Positions 35,080 to 48,500 of a stretch of 64,000 nt of DNA are shown one piece after another; position 1 is the first letter of the stretch, and every line of letters begins with the position of its first letter. The notes beneath the pieces were generated by a model. That model ran no database searches, had not been told where the DNA came from, and worked only from the letters and a program-made list of their open reading frames with translations. The stretch lies in NCBI GenBank assembly GCA_021234535.1, contig CM037840.1:25859020-25923019 (forward strand). The letters are read 5' to 3'. The DNA comes from Stichopus chloronotus (lineage: Eukaryota > Echinodermata > Holothuroidea > Aspidochirotida > Stichopodidae). The translations under genes were made by a program, and so were the position numbers.

Positions 35080-38000
35080 GTGAGTGTACGGTGCATAATT
35101 TTTGCATATGTTGCAGAATTAGGTCAGAAGGTGAAGCCTGAGTGTGCCATGTACTGTTTGGAGTGGTAGCTATCTCCTTGTCTGTTTAGTAGTAGCATGG
35201 CCCATACAGATGTTGTGATGTCGAACACTACGACATTCAGACAACTGTTTTGTGTCATCTTCGTTCTTTTTTTTTCCGTTTTTTCTTTTCTTTTCTTTCT
35301 CAAAAGTTAGAAATTTTTACCTTGGACTGAGATGTCTATTCATTTGTCTTGCAAAGGGTCATGACTTTCACGCATGCAGTAGGCCACCATTGGCTGTGTG
35401 ACCTAAGTCTACAGTTGTGACTGCAATGCTGAAAGATGTCTGGGGTAAAAAACTGGATGCCAATTGTTATTAAAATGAAAGGCAAACTCTGATCGCCTGC
35501 GGTGTGAACAGCGGTGGTGTTAACATCACAGATCTGTTGGCTCTGTGTTTTCTTTGACTGCAAAATGTGCAATGTCATTTTGCAAAAGTTTAAAAAGAAA
35601 GAAAAAAAAAAAAAAAAGAAAAAAAGAAACGATGAAAATTTTCTGAGATATATCAAATCTTGCTCCCAATCTCAAATTAATTTGCTACAATGGCGAAAAT
35701 GTAGAAAACAAAGATCATAGCAAAAATATTTAAAATAGCCTGCGACATAAAAACAGTACTCTGTCGCTTGATACTTGTGTTTCAAAGGCTGTCATCCCTA
35801 AAAGCAAAAGAAATGATTTTTTGCTAGGATTTCTTTACTTTAATGCCCTTCTCATATTGGCTGAGGTCTCTCAATTTTCTCTGTCACAACACTGATACAT
35901 TTACAGGATGTCAGTGTCGATATCATGCACTGAACCATACCTGCAACTGTGTCTATTTGTCGTTCTTTAGAGAGGTAGAGAGAGCTCAAGTACATCCTGC
36001 CTGATGTCTCTTGTTGAAAGTACACCTTAAAATATCTGACACCGTTGCCTCCTCATCGGAAGGATTTATGTTAAAACGTTCTTTTACCTAAAATCTTCAT
36101 CTCAATTGGTAGGACTTTCTGCTTTTTTTTATTCATACCTTTCTTAGAAGGCTAATTTCCAATTTTTTTTCTTTTTACTGCAGACCTTGGAGGTTGGGAA
36201 GGGGGTAGGAGGGGGGTGGGAAAGAGTCAGTATATAAGTTGGGGTTAAAAGTTGAAATGATCATTGTCTTTGTGTGCCTGATCAGACCGTGTAAGACGAT
36301 GAGTATCTGTGCTCGTGGAAGACACTGCACTGGTTAGTGACTTAAATCACAGCAGTAACCTATTTGCATCCATCACTGCTACTTTCCTAATGGAAAAGAC
36401 TGTAAAAGATCGGGTGTCTTCAGTCATTTTATGCTTAGCCCCATTGAATTTTTGAAATGCTGAAATAATTAAAAGTTGAGAAGTTACAACTTTTCTGTGT
36501 TAAATTCTTGGAAGCTACTTTCTGTTGCAAAGTACCAGTGAACTCTGTCCATATTGAAGAATTGAATATTGAAGAAGTAACTAGGTCACTGAACAATAGA
36601 AACAGTTTCTAAAGTTCTAACATAGCACTGGCTGTTCGCTAAATTCACATGCACTAAGTGGATAGTGTATGTGTGTGTGTAACATAGAAAAGGCATAATG
36701 AAGGATTATTTGTAAAATGAATCTCTTTTACAGTTGCTCATGAATAAATGTTTAATCAGTGGTTGGTTGAATTTGAATTGTGGTTGTGTACTGTATGGTT
36801 ATTATCAGAGAAGTACAGGACTTAGATAGTGCAGTGTAAATTTGCTTGAAAATAATATGTCCATGTGCTCGTTAAGTTTATTAGTGGGGACAGGTACAAG
36901 TGAACATCTTATGCACTATAGTTTGATTGTCCTTGGTAGCATATGTACTGCAAACTGCATTGACTGTGGAAATGGCATGAATTAAGTTCCATGAAATAAG
37001 TTCCATGAAATACTGTACGTTTCAATTCAAAATACTGCTTCTTCAAAATATCAGAATATCAGTGAGAATACAAGGAGGGGAGGGTAGAATTGTCAAAGGA
37101 AAAATCAGTCAAGGAAAACCACTTTATGCTTCTCAAATGCTCCTATGAATGTACACTGTATGTGCTCTGTCAGCTTCTGCTTTGTCTCACCGGTATACAA
37201 AAAGCACCCCTTACAGATGATGATCTACAGTAACTTAAAATTGGTTGAGAAAAAAGGAAGTTTGTTTGTGCTGGACATGAAAAGAGCGCCATATTGGATC
37301 CGACATTGCAATCTCACAATGAAAAGTTTCCTGTCAAGAAAGGGTGGTACTGTAGCTGACAAATTGAAAATGGTGTGGTCAAAATCCAAACGTGGACAAA
37401 ACATGGATAAAATCAGTAAGTTCTTGTACATAGATCTCCCCCCCCCCAAAAAAAAAACAAAGAGACAAAAATAGAACCCTCCTTCTCAACTGATAGTCTG
37501 TCGTTTGGGGTACATATGTGTCGTGTGTACATGACGTACAATGTATGAAGACATAAGCTAGATACAGCAGAACAAAAAATGCATCAGAAGAGAAATCCCT
37601 AAACCTTGATGTCAACATGGTAAGGCAAGTAATCTTTCCAAGTATGACTCAAAGGTAGAATGTGGAAATGGAGATAAATCAGCTTAGAATTCGTCTCCTT
37701 TGAGAAGAGACATCAACATGGTGAGGTGAATAAACTTTGCAGGTCAGGAACCCTATAGATGTAGGTCGTAGAAATGTCCGGATACTGAAACTTTGCGCTA
37801 CGAGTCTTCATGTTCGGATACGGTTGAACGTTGGCTCGTCTTCAACATGGTCTTCAAGACGGTCTTCTCTGAACCGGTGGGCCCCTCTGCATTGTAGGGT
37901 AGAGTATGTGAACAATGGTCAACACTTTGGTCTGCCATGACTCGACTATAACATTGCTAAGCGACCGTTACAATTTTGGAGGTGAGCCTGTGGCTTATAT

Positions 38001-41000
38001 ACAACTTCACATTGGGTGACTACCGACCGAACAATTTTGGATCAAATTTCATATCTTTTTTTTTTAACAACTTTTTCCTTATAACTTTGTTTATTTTTGT
38101 TATAACTTTGCCTTTCTTTGTGTCTCCTGTCAGTCGTCCTTGAGCCCTGTGGCCCAGAAGTGTTACTTCTACCTCCAGAAAACCAGCAGGAGCTTTGCTG
38201 CGGTAATCCAGGCTCTCGATGGAGATCTGAGGTACAGTGTGCGTGCAAGAAGCACTATGACACCCAGCGTGCCTTTAAATGATTCTCCCTCAAGACGGAG
38301 TGTAAACCCAGTCTTGACTCGCTTGGTTAGATGAAATGATATGTGGCGTACGTCATATGACTGACACTTTGTAGGGAAATACATCTGAAGCTTTACCTTG
38401 CATTGTGTGGGACTTGAAAGTGTAGGGGAGATGTGAAAAGTACAAATGTATTGTCGTTATTTTAAAGAATATCTTGCACGCCTGGCTTCTGAAGAAAAAA
38501 GGTTCAGCGTCTTCATTTGTGTGTGGAACATTTTTTTGAAAATCTGAAAAGGACCTATGATTACGGTCAATGTCAGGAATGGTATCTACTATGGTTTTGA
38601 GGAAACTGATGGTCGTTATGATTTTTAGCTATTTTCCTTAAAGCCAAGACCCATAAATTGTAAAAGTTCTTCTGACGGTATTGCATAACGCAGTGGTCCC
38701 TTTAGTTTGCTGTCATCAGAGGAGACTTTGTCTTTTAGCAACAGCATTGAATTGGCAAAGAAGGTGGCCAATATATTACCAGTCCTCCTCATCCCAAGTA
38801 TGGAGGCCTTGTTAAAACGGATGTAAATTAACAGTGTAGATTTAGCATGTTGCAGTCAATCTAGCTATGGGAGGAAAAATGGATCTCATAATGATGGCCA
38901 GCCATACCGTTTCAGTCCATCATAAGTCACCTGTGTAGTCTATCCGTCGACTGCTCGATCTCACAAAGTTCCGTATTTGTCCCGTCTCGTCCACAGACAC
39001 GCCGTGTGCATCTTCTACCTGGTACTGAGGGCGCTAGACACCGTGGAAGACGACATGACAATCCCGAGGGAGGAGAAAGTCCCGCTCCTGCTGACGTTTT
39101 ATGAAAAGCTGGAGCTGAAAGGTTGGAGCTACACCAAGAGCAACGAAAAGGATAAGGCCGTCTTGGAGGATTTCCCTGTGGTGAGAATTTGTCGTTTAAG
39201 AAAAGAGGGAGAAAAAAGAAAGTTTGCCGCAGCAAGCAAGTCTGCTGCCACAAAATATAGTATCACAGAGTGAGAATATATTTTGCATTTAAAGTACATG
39301 TGAAATCAAAACACATTTTGAAGTATTGGTCAAATTAATCATTTCACATGTTAAAAATAGCCACACTGTTCATCTAAATAAATGAAACTGACCATTTTAC
39401 AAAGAAATTTGTGTTTTTCACGTGCATAATGAATAAACATAAGCCAAATGTGAATTTGTGATGTCTGAACTCATACGATGTTCTTTGTATCATACTTTAT
39501 ATCCTTGTCATCCTTTACTTACTGAACCTTTATTCTGAGGACAATTAAAAATTTATAAGGCACCGAGGGCTTTATCGTGGAACCATGTTTTGTCTTGTGT
39601 AGAATGTCTTCTTTCGAATGTACTGATAGAAATTTCCATTGTGATACCCCGTGCTTAAGTAATTATTAAGAGACAATGTGTACAGGCCTAACAAAAGAAA
39701 TACTGACTCTGTGCAACACTCCACATCATTGGTTTTGCATTTTTATGAAACTTTGATAAGCCATATCTAAAAATGAAAAATGGTAATAGATATAAACACA
39801 GTTTCAAGGAATTGTCATTCAGGGCTTCACTTTGTACTGTCTGTGCGAAGCCAGCTCTTTTCTAGTCGCATGTTACTTGGTTTTTAAAGAGACATTGTTT
39901 GCGCATAAAGTAGCGACTTTTGTTCACGTGTATTCTGGTTTTATGCTCTTTGCCCTTTTTGTCCTGTGTTAGACATTCGGTCGCTTAGTGTATGGTGAGA
40001 AAGTTTTCATAGTGTTTTTTGTGGTCACTGTTGTCAAATGCAGTATGTATCCTGTATGATGATTGTGTCACAATTCCTGTTTTTGAATATGACCCCTTGA
40101 TAAGACTTCTGGGAATCTAGAGAGGACCACCCCCATTTAACAGATGTACGTGTACATTTCAGAGGTATGTGTACAGTAACAGCGAAGAAATAGGTAAACA
40201 TTGGAGGGACTTCCCATTAGCTAGTCTTTCCTGACCTGCCAGTAGCAGGTTGGGGAAGAAAGATTTTCTGCTGAAGTGCACTTGATTAGTTTGTTACCTC
40301 TTTCTGACCATCATAATTCCCTGTGCATACACAGTGATCAGATACAATACACACATCTAAATAGTGCTGGACAGTATCACATGCTTGAATTGGTCTTAAC
40401 AATATTCCATGGACCTTGTGGTTGACCATTTACTTTCCCATGGATAAACTCTGCTGCAATTTTTCTTAAAAAGTAGCTAATGGGAGATTCCTCTCATGAA
40501 CATAGATGTCACTTGACCAAATTTGAAGATTTGTTAAACAGCATTGATTATTAATTTAGCAGAAGTCACAAATTGCAATTATAGAAGAAAAAACTCAGAA
40601 AAATAGATGGGGTGTTACATAAGAATAGGTGGGGTGGGACATAGGTGGGGTGTAAAATTAGAATAGGTGGGGTATCACATGAGAAAAGGTAGGTGTAACA
40701 TGAGAATTGGTCAGATGGAACATAGTGAGAACAGGTTTTGTGTACCAACACAAGAATAGATGGGGTTTAACGTCAAAGAATACATGGGTCATGAGAATAG
40801 CAGGAGATTTTAAGCCACTGCCTTGCTGAAAAGTAGTAAAGAGATTTTCAACAATGGTGTTCAAGAAAGACCACAGAGGAACTTTGTTTGATTTTCTCAT
40901 TCTCTTTTCTTTTTAACTTTTGCCTTCCCATCAGATATCCGAAGAGTACAGAGGGCTTGCGGAAGGGTACAGAGTGGTCATCTCAGATATCACCAAGAGG

Positions 41001-44000
41001 ATGGGGAAAGGGATGAGCGAATTCATTGAGAGGGAGGTGGTAACCATGGCTGATTGGGACTTGGTATGACCTTTTGAGCAGCATCATCTTTAAAAGTGTA
41101 GAATGTGGATCACAGTCTCTGTAGATCAAAGCAGTATCCCTCTGTGCACAGCTCATTCTCAAGTGTTTTGGTTACAAATTCTAGTAGCTTTGGAAATGAT
41201 GAGTAGTTTGTGGAACAACACAGTTCCCATATCTGAGGATGTACCCATCTCTTCTGATGACCTTCCTCATGGGTTGGTATCAACTGTTGGCACTCAACGT
41301 GGCCAGTCTTCTCTGGCAGATGGGTCCTTGAATACCTCACAGCAATTGAAGCTGTACACATACAGTACAGAAGTTCCCCTTGGAGGCCTGTCAGCTGTCT
41401 TTGAAATGTTGTCACATCCAAGTCATGTGATGATACAGTCCTTTAGCTATGCCCAATGGCCTTATAAAGGATTTATACTTCCTTTTGGTGGAAATGATAA
41501 AAATTGTTGATGTTTCTGTAATATTTTTTGGATTTTTTCCTATCATTGGTTTACTTACCAGTCACTGCTGACTTACCACCCACATCTTGTCCTTATTCTC
41601 CCAAATACTACCCATTCCTTCCCCCCCCCCCCCCCGCTCTCTCCCTATGCATCCACTTAATATTCTATCAACCACCCTCTCCTTATTCTTTCAATCACCC
41701 TCTCTTTTTTTCTCTCTACCATCTCTCCTTGCTCTTCCTACCACCAACTATTTTGTCTCTGTTCTACCTCTCCTTGTTCTCTCCTTGCACCTTTTCCTCC
41801 TAATCCTACTACCCTCTCCTTATTGTCATTACCACTCTTGCTTTATTCTCCTTACCACCCTTAGAGGGTCTCTCGCACTTTATTCCTGCTCTGCTTATTG
41901 TCGATATCAAGCCCTCTCTTCTTTCGTCCCCTTTTTCAGTATTGCCATTATGTTGCTGGTCTGGTTGGCATAGGTCTCTCCCGGCTGTTCTCTGCCTCTT
42001 GCCTGGAAGATGAGATCGTGGGCCAAGATACCAAACTGGCGAACTCCATGGGGCTGTTCCTCCAGAAAACTAACGTCATCAGAGACTACCTGGAAGATAG
42101 CCTCGAAGGCAGGGAGTTTTGGCCGAGAGAGGTGAGCTTTGCAGAAAATTTTAAATTGTCTCAAATTTGGTATGATTTGGTTACCCAAATTAACTAGTGA
42201 TCACTGAATTCTCCAAGTCGTGGTTCTGGCAGAATGTCACTTCCCTTCTTTGTACATTTTCTAAGTTTGTAAAGTTTTTACACTCGAAAAGGAAGAAGAA
42301 TAAAGATGAATCCTCTTTTGAAGCATGTCTGTGAAGATTTTGAGGCTTACTTCTGTTGTTTATGTAAGTGTTAGGAGAACAATGGTGTGGTCTTTTGAAA
42401 GAAAGGAAAAAGTAAAAACGAATGGTAAATCATATTTCCGGACTTTTTTTTCTATCCATTTACTGATACTTTGTCACCATGTTGAGCATTCACACTCCAA
42501 GTCCTTTACATTGCACAAAAGACTTCATTTTTATTTTGTTAAAAATGTAGCGACTCTGGAATTTATATCATGGCGAACTTGCATCTTCATGTCTCAAAGA
42601 TTTTGTGTTTTGGCATATCATTGTAGTCATATGTAGTCACTGTGTAGTCTTAGTCAGTTTAAAAGTCATTGAAAACCTTTCGACTTGCACACAATCTTTG
42701 CTTTCTCTTCGTTTGTTGAAAAGCCAACAGTGCCATTAAGTTTACTTTACACTAATTTGTGATCGTGCATGTTTCACTTTCCACACGATGTACAAAAGTT
42801 GCAACCTGCAGATACATTCCTCTCACCAAAAGGCATTGTTCTGCTGTAAAATTTAAGGGTAGCATTCACCTATTGGTACAACAGACCTAAAGCATCACAC
42901 AATGTCAAACTGAAAAATTCATAAGTGACATTGTTTCAACAACACTTTTTGTAGTTCTTCCACTCACAACTGATGTTTTAAAAACATATTTTGAAAGTTA
43001 TTCCCAACTCTCCCATTCATCAGGTAAGGAAGGTTCCCCAAAGAGTTTATGAGAGTCTTCATTTGTTATTACCCAGCTCATGCCTGCGGTGAAGTCGAGC
43101 CATGGTATGATATTTATCGAGCTAGCTAATTGTGGAAATGCAATCGCAGGATGATAAAAGTCGTACCATTTGAGAGTTCCTTCCAGTGTCGTTCTTCACC
43201 ATCTTCAGACGAATAATATCTTTTGAAGACCAACTTAAGCCGGCAGTATCAGGTGGACTTGTGCAGCATTTGCGTGGTCCATATCTGGCCTGGCACGGTT
43301 CAACTTGACACTATATAGTCTGAATCTCTCTGCCTCTTCTCCCAACAGGCCTGGTGTAAATATGCTGACAGTTTGAAAGATTTTCAAAACCTGCAGAACC
43401 TACCCCAGGCAGTCAAGTGTCTTAACGAGCTCATCAACAATGCCCTTCGTCACGTCCCCGATGTTCTGGTGTATATGTCGAGGTTGAAGAATCAGAGTGT
43501 CTTTAATTTCTGTGCAATACCACAAGTAAGTGTCTGGCATGAATGGATTTATCACCACTTTGCTATTCCCTCCACTCCTCGCTCACCTCGATGCTTCTGT
43601 CGTTTGAGCGGCGAATCAGAATCAAAACGCAAGTTTTTACGTTTGAGGTGGATTAAGCTTCCTCGCTGCTGATACATCTCTTCAGCAGAAATTTTCAAAT
43701 GCCATTTGAAGGCTTCTTTTATTTTGTCAGCTTCAATTCATTCCTCACTGTTTATCTTAGTTGGAACAAATGTAAATAATAAAATCTTTCATAAAATCAA
43801 GAGACATACTCTCACTCTGACAGTGCATTTAATGACCTGCTCTGTTTGACCTAATTATAGCATCCTAAAGATGATTTGAGTTTTCTGGTGATGTCATTGG
43901 CCCTCCACGGCAGATAGAATGACACCTGGCTTTGTTGAGTAGTCTGCAGTGCTTCCTTTCTCCTGCTCCTTCCAGCAATGATGCAGAAGGCCTCTGTAGC

Positions 44001-45559
44001 CTTCTATAGGTATGGGTGAGATGATCGTAGCTTTGGGCAGAGTTTGGTTTCTGATCATCTGGTAATATGAGCCTTTTGAAAGCAGTGACTTCTTTGGTCA
44101 TTGTTTTATAACATAATGTAGCACGTTCCTTCTCGGTCACCATAATCAGCAGAACCCTGACACTGTCAACAAGTTTGATGGCATTCTTACCTGCTGGGTA
44201 GTAGAAAAGTAATTCCTGATAAAGAAATGGTAATGTGTGAGAGTCCTGATAAAAAAAATGGTAATGTGTGAGGTGTTCAAAGGCAGCCACTTTCATTGCA
44301 TATACCACTACGCACATCACTTGCAATCATCATCGATCGATTACGTTCATTCCTTCCAGTCGTGTTTGCAGTCAGATTTGCATGTGATGCATATTAATAC
44401 TGATTACCTGCTAGCATGTCACTGCTGGCTACTGGTTACTGCCAGCTTATCAATGCCGGTTACCTGCTGTTACATCAGTGCTGGTTACCCTCTAGCTTAT
44501 CAATGCTGTATGTTACCTTCTATCATGTCAGTGTTGGTTACAGGCCAGCTTATCGATGTTTTATGTTACCCACTACTATGCCAGTGCTTGTTACCTACTA
44601 GTATGTCAATACTGGTTACTTGCCAGCACATCAATGCTGGTTGCCTACCAGCATTTCTGCCCCTCTCGCTATTAGAAATGTCGCCAGTATGTGCAATATA
44701 TTAATATGTTACCACAGAATACAACAAGTCGAGAATACAACACACCCTCGAGTATGTAAAGGCCTGGTCACATATGTGTTATTCAACATGTGATTACCCT
44801 CAGATAATCCATTTGAAATTGAATTGATGATAAAAGCTCTTCAGAGGAGAATAGTGTCACACTGACTTTAAGTCATGGTTGTCCTGAGCTGATGAATCCA
44901 TTTTCAAGTTGAGATTTTCCATCCATTCAAGTAAACGGTAAATTCAAAGTTTGCAAGGATTTTGTGAAAGTGGAATCACGTGTGTATGTGACCTGGCGTC
45001 AATTCTACAGTTACCAGCTTGAAATTGTTGTGACTATTCCATAATCTGTGGCAATGCTGTACGTGTTTGCTGCATTTCGATCATTTTTGCACGTCAACAG
45101 GTGATGGCTGCAGCCACCCTGGCAAAGTGTTACAGCAACCCAGGGGTGTTCACCGGCGTCGTCAAGATACGCAGAGGAGAGGCTGTTGGCTTGATGATGG
45201 AATCCACGGACATGTGGAAGTTTAAAGGTATCATGGTCCGGTACTCCACTCAGGTAAGATGGAAAGTTATGATCCTCTTTCATCCAATTTCTCGTCCCCA
45301 CTTGCCCCCCACCCCACATGTTAAAAAACACACAATTCATCTCTGTTTCTGGTATAATCCTTCCTCACAGCTGGAATCTAAGATCCCCAAAGGCGACCCA
45401 AACTTCATCTCCACTCACCAGATGTGCCTCAACATCAATGATCTCTGTCGGCCGGAAGACGTTTTTGAACAGACGGTGCGCACGTGGTTCATTTACTTCT
45501 TGGTCCTGGCGGTGGCATTTGTGTCGGTGATCCTGGCAAACACCCATTTGTTCTCATAA
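34981..45559 (+). CDS. FDFT1: Squalene synthase (farnesyl-diphosphate farnesyltransferase), complete
   Basis: Joins two farnesyl diphosphates head to head through presqualene diphosphate and reduces the product with NADPH to squalene, the first committed step to sterols and triterpenoids, on the ER membrane. Eight coding exons: 34981-35079, 38134-38231, 38997-39180, 40935-41063, 41940-42131, 43349-43525, 45101-45253, 45371-45559. Lengths sum to 1221 nt, 406 residues plus stop (human enzyme 417). All borders are AG/GT and in phase. Motifs: [15 protein letters not shown]; first Asp-rich motif DTVED at residues 80-84; [20 protein letters not shown] from Tyr171 (catalytic Tyr in the human enzyme); [19 protein letters not shown] with the second Asp-rich motif at 219-223; [17 protein letters not shown] block ([13 protein letters not shown] here); a C-terminal membrane helix around 383-400. 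Nothing is broken or missing. The C-terminal 60 residues diverge from vertebrate enzymes, as usual for this family. Confidence 0.98.
35080..38133 (+). other. Squalene synthase intron 1 (of the coding part)
   Basis: A 3-kb intron with poly-A/poly-T runs (35,592-35,620) and a C run (37,437-37,447). No nested gene is supported; the 37145-37474 open frame is unrecognised. Confidence 0.8.
38134..38231 (+). CDS. FDFT1: Squalene synthase coding exon 2
   Basis: Acceptor CCTGTCAG, donor GTACAG, phase 0 to 2. [20 protein letters not shown] then [12 protein letters not shown]: the substrate-binding helix with conserved Arg and Ser. Confidence 0.97.
38997..39180 (+). CDS. FDFT1: Squalene synthase coding exon 3, first Asp-rich motif
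   Basis: Acceptor CCACAG, donor [26 protein letters not shown] carries the magnesium/diphosphate-binding DTVED. The exon ends at KAVLEDFPV. Confidence 0.98.
40590..40800. repeat. About 22-28-bp G-rich minisatellite in squalene synthase intron 3
   Basis: Repeats of AGAATAGGTGGGGTGTAACATG with length variation, about eight copies, decaying at the right end. Confidence 0.8.
40935..41063 (+). CDS. FDFT1: Squalene synthase coding exon 4
   Basis: Acceptor CCCATCAG, donor [26 protein letters not shown] then [14 protein letters not shown], aligned with RRMGIGMAEFLDK of vertebrates. Confidence 0.97.
41580..41935. repeat. Pyrimidine-rich minisatellite in squalene synthase intron 4
   Basis: About 350 bases of almost pure C/T on the plus strand, including a C run near 41,621-41,635. 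Degenerate units of CCCTCTCCTTATTCTCCTTA plus CCACC repeat up to the acceptor of exon 5. It serves as an unusually long polypyrimidine tract. Confidence 0.85.
41940..42131 (+). CDS. FDFT1: Squalene synthase coding exon 5, second Asp-rich motif
   Basis: Acceptor CTTTTTCAG after a long polypyrimidine tract, donor GTGAGC. It starts at catalytic Tyr171 ([20 protein letters not shown]) and contains [11 protein letters not shown], the second magnesium-binding motif, ending at REFWPRE. Confidence 0.98.
43349..43525 (+). CDS. FDFT1: Squalene synthase coding exon 6
   Basis: Acceptor CCCAACAG, donor [59 protein letters not shown]. Confidence 0.98.
44398..44655. repeat. 25-28-bp minisatellite in squalene synthase intron 6
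   Basis: Units such as ATCAATGCTGGTTACCTGCT plus AGCTT. Starts at 44449, 44474 and 44499 show a 25-bp period, with 3-base insertions in some copies; about nine copies. Confidence 0.85.
45101..45253 (+). CDS. FDFT1: Squalene synthase coding exon 7
   Basis: Acceptor GTCAACAG, donor [26 protein letters not shown] then [16 protein letters not shown]: the Lys-Ile-Arg-(R/K)-Gly segment implicated in NADPH binding in this family. Confidence 0.97.
45371..45559 (+). CDS. FDFT1: Squalene synthase coding exon 8, membrane anchor
   Basis: Acceptor CCTCACAG; stop TAA at 45557-45559. A variable linker is followed by [18 protein letters not shown], the helix that anchors the catalytic domain to the ER. AATAAATAAA at about 45,640 and later AT-rich sites could serve for polyadenylation. 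Confidence 0.95.
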   Translation: MESKIPKGDPNFISTHQMCLNINDLCRPEDVFEQTVRTWFIYFLVLAVAFVSVILANTHLFS

Positions 45560-48500
45560 TGCAGTGGTGCCTTATTTTAGGAAGCAAAAAAAAAAGAAAA
45601 AAAAAGCCTCAGCGACACGGAACTGTAGGAGGAAAGAGGAATAAATAAACTAGAAATTTGTTTACAATGCCCGTAAAAACAATGTAACTATTTTAGTTAT
45701 GCAGTTAGAGGAGATCAGACGTGGTCTCCTTCCAATTCCTTTTAGAGTTTTCATGCATTTGATAGTCTGGCTTTGCGTCGTTGCGTCTGTCTGAGCCGTT
45801 AAGCTGGGAAATGTGCTATTTTGCTCTTCCACATCGTCCATCGTGGTGTTTCTACATCTCTCTATATTTGTATTTATTTTGACATTTGTTTTTTCCTTTG
45901 AAAAGATGGACAGTTCTTGTGGAGTGTCAGAGTTTGCCTTAAATAATTCGGAAGTTTGTTTGTGAGATGTGATTTATAAAGAGATATCTTGATTATTATC
46001 ATTTAAGTTAATAATAGCAACTGCACTCCTATGCAAAGATTAGTATGTGCTTTTGCTTCTTCATCCTCACTTGTAGGTGCACAAATTTCTTCAAATTCCC
46101 GTAAAGTCTACAAGGCTTTGGTGTGAGTGTCGATATGTTGTTGATGTTGATTTTTTATTCTTCCCGAGGTTCCTGTGAAACCTTGTAATCACTGGAAATT
46201 GCAAAGAAAATGAAATACCAGCAATCCCAGAATGAGCTTGTAGACATGCCATAAAATTATCAAAATGTGGTGTTCGTCTGCCAAGAGCGAGATTTCAGCC
46301 AATGAGCAATCGTTGTTAGGGAACTACATTTGGGGTTAGGGGTCAGTTGCTTGCAAACAAAAGAGGTTTTTTCCCATATTTTTTGTTAGTGGTTTCAACT
46401 GTCAACAGCGACTATCTGTTCCAACCAAGAGTGGCACTTTGTGTTTCCAACAAGTTGATACGTCCTGAATGGACTTCTTTGATTTGGACTCAACACTCCA
46501 GTCACTGTTGCCGATTGGTGGACTATATTGTGTCAAACGTTTGATATTTGTGATGGATAATTATTCGGTCCATACTTTTAAAGCTGGAATATGAGTTGAA
46601 AATTTTCCCACATTTTGACACTGAAAGTCAAATATGTCACAGCCACTTCAAAGAAACATTGTTTAAACCCCCCTTTTTGCATACTTGAATGTTATGTGCA
46701 TTCCCATTGGTCGTTTTGATCTCGACTTACAGTGATCAATGGCCAGGCTTTCTTGCAGAGTCTGAATTTTGAGCGCCCAACAAAACTGTCAAGACAAAAA
46801 TCAGATTCAAATATACGGAAGATGAATGCATAGTCCCCTTTCAGATCTTGTGACAGATGGACTTTTCCCCCTTCCTTCTCTTCCCTGAAACACTGATGAA
46901 GAACGCAACTCGTATTCCAGCACAACTCGTATTCCAGCTTTTGAGGCTTATAGGGTATGTTGCACGTAACAGTGAAGACCTCCATTGGAATCTCTTCTCC
47001 TTTGTCATCAGAAGAAAAAAAAAGAAGGGTGGAGCTGTTGAATGTGGATACATTTTGGGTTGAAAATTGAACTTTTCAATTACATTGATATTGTCAGGGC
47101 CGTTCTTTTTTTATTTTTTATCAGTCTTCTTACCAGGGTATCATATTTGTGACAGGCAAAGATCAGTTTGTGGTGAAAGTGTCCTAACCTTGAAAAGCTT
47201 CAATCACCCCTAAACGACGCAATGCAACGCGGCAAACACAGGATCACTGGATTTCAAATAGCGGGTATTGCTACAGGACTGGCTAGAAGAAAAGTATATG
47301 TTCTTTTAATTGAAAAATAAACAATTTGTGGTTCATTTTGTATCAAGACTTTTTAGAAAGGGAAAAACAGGGTCTTGATGAGCCAATTAAAATTTGGTTT
47401 TTTGCTGTCGTGTGTTGTAAGCGCATGTACTACATCAGATTCGGTACAAGATTACGTAGTTGCAGGAGCATTTTTATTTTTCTTAAGATAGTTTACTTTG
47501 TGGAATGCTTGCAGGGTAGAATAAACTTGGCAACAGGATCAATGTTGACATCAGATTTAAAACTTGCACAAAGTGTCGCCAGTCGTGTAACAAGACGACC
47601 TCCTTGGAGCATTTTTAGCAACAATACAGGGGGGACAGGGGGGCATACAACCCTTCCTCCTAAATCAGACAAAAAGATTTTCAGGCATCTTCAATCATAG
47701 CATTGTTTCTATTAATTTGTAGCATGCTATGATTTCGGCCAATACCAATGACCTTTGACATGGCTTCACCGCTTCAGTGACCTTTTCCCTCAGGTTCAAC
47801 CTCACTTTTGTCGAAGAATCTATGAAGATGTGTACTCCTGCAAGAATCACAACCTGAGTTAAATATTTCAAACATGCAATATGTCTTATCATGAAAGTTT
47901 TCATTGAAGTAGAGGTGAAAAAAAAAGGAAAACAAAAATGTCAGTATGATGTGGGACAGTGGTGGGGGTAAGGGGAAGGAGAGGTCGAAATTATTGTTTG
48001 GGAAGTGCTCAGGGCCTGCTTAAGAGTTTGGGGTAGTTTGTTTCGAGAAATATTTGCCGTGCCGTTACCTATCAAAATTTATACAATGTATCATTTCCCT
48101 TGGTTGATGCACAAAAACTGAATTTCTAGTATTTTGTGTTAATGCACAACAAAAACGTAGCTTGTCGGAGGCTGAACACTTTGTTTTTATTTATTTGTTG
48201 TACTGTTTATATATTCTGAGACTAAATCGGTCCTAAGTGCAATGCATAATTTCTGCAGTCTTTCAAACTTAGATACTTTTTGACAAGCTCTCATTTGTGG
48301 CGTGAGCTTTGTTTTTGTCAGTTCAGCAAAGTCGTTGCCAATATTTAAGCTGCAAAAAAAAATCATGAATGTTATACAAGGATAAAATGAAAGCAAGTAC
48401 ATTTTTTATATGTCAGATTGATTTTTCGTTTTGTCAGCTGGAAAAGGGGAAGGCGTCAAAGCTGTCAACATCTTTCAGAACAACCGATATCTCTGGTTGG

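Noticed and set aside
41528..41973. Long Pro/Leu/Ser-rich frames over intron 4 of squalene synthase
   Set aside because: They are produced by the pyrimidine-rich minisatellite and run into exon 5.
44237..44704. 155-codon frame in squalene synthase intron 6
   Set aside because: Created by the 25-bp minisatellite; no domain.
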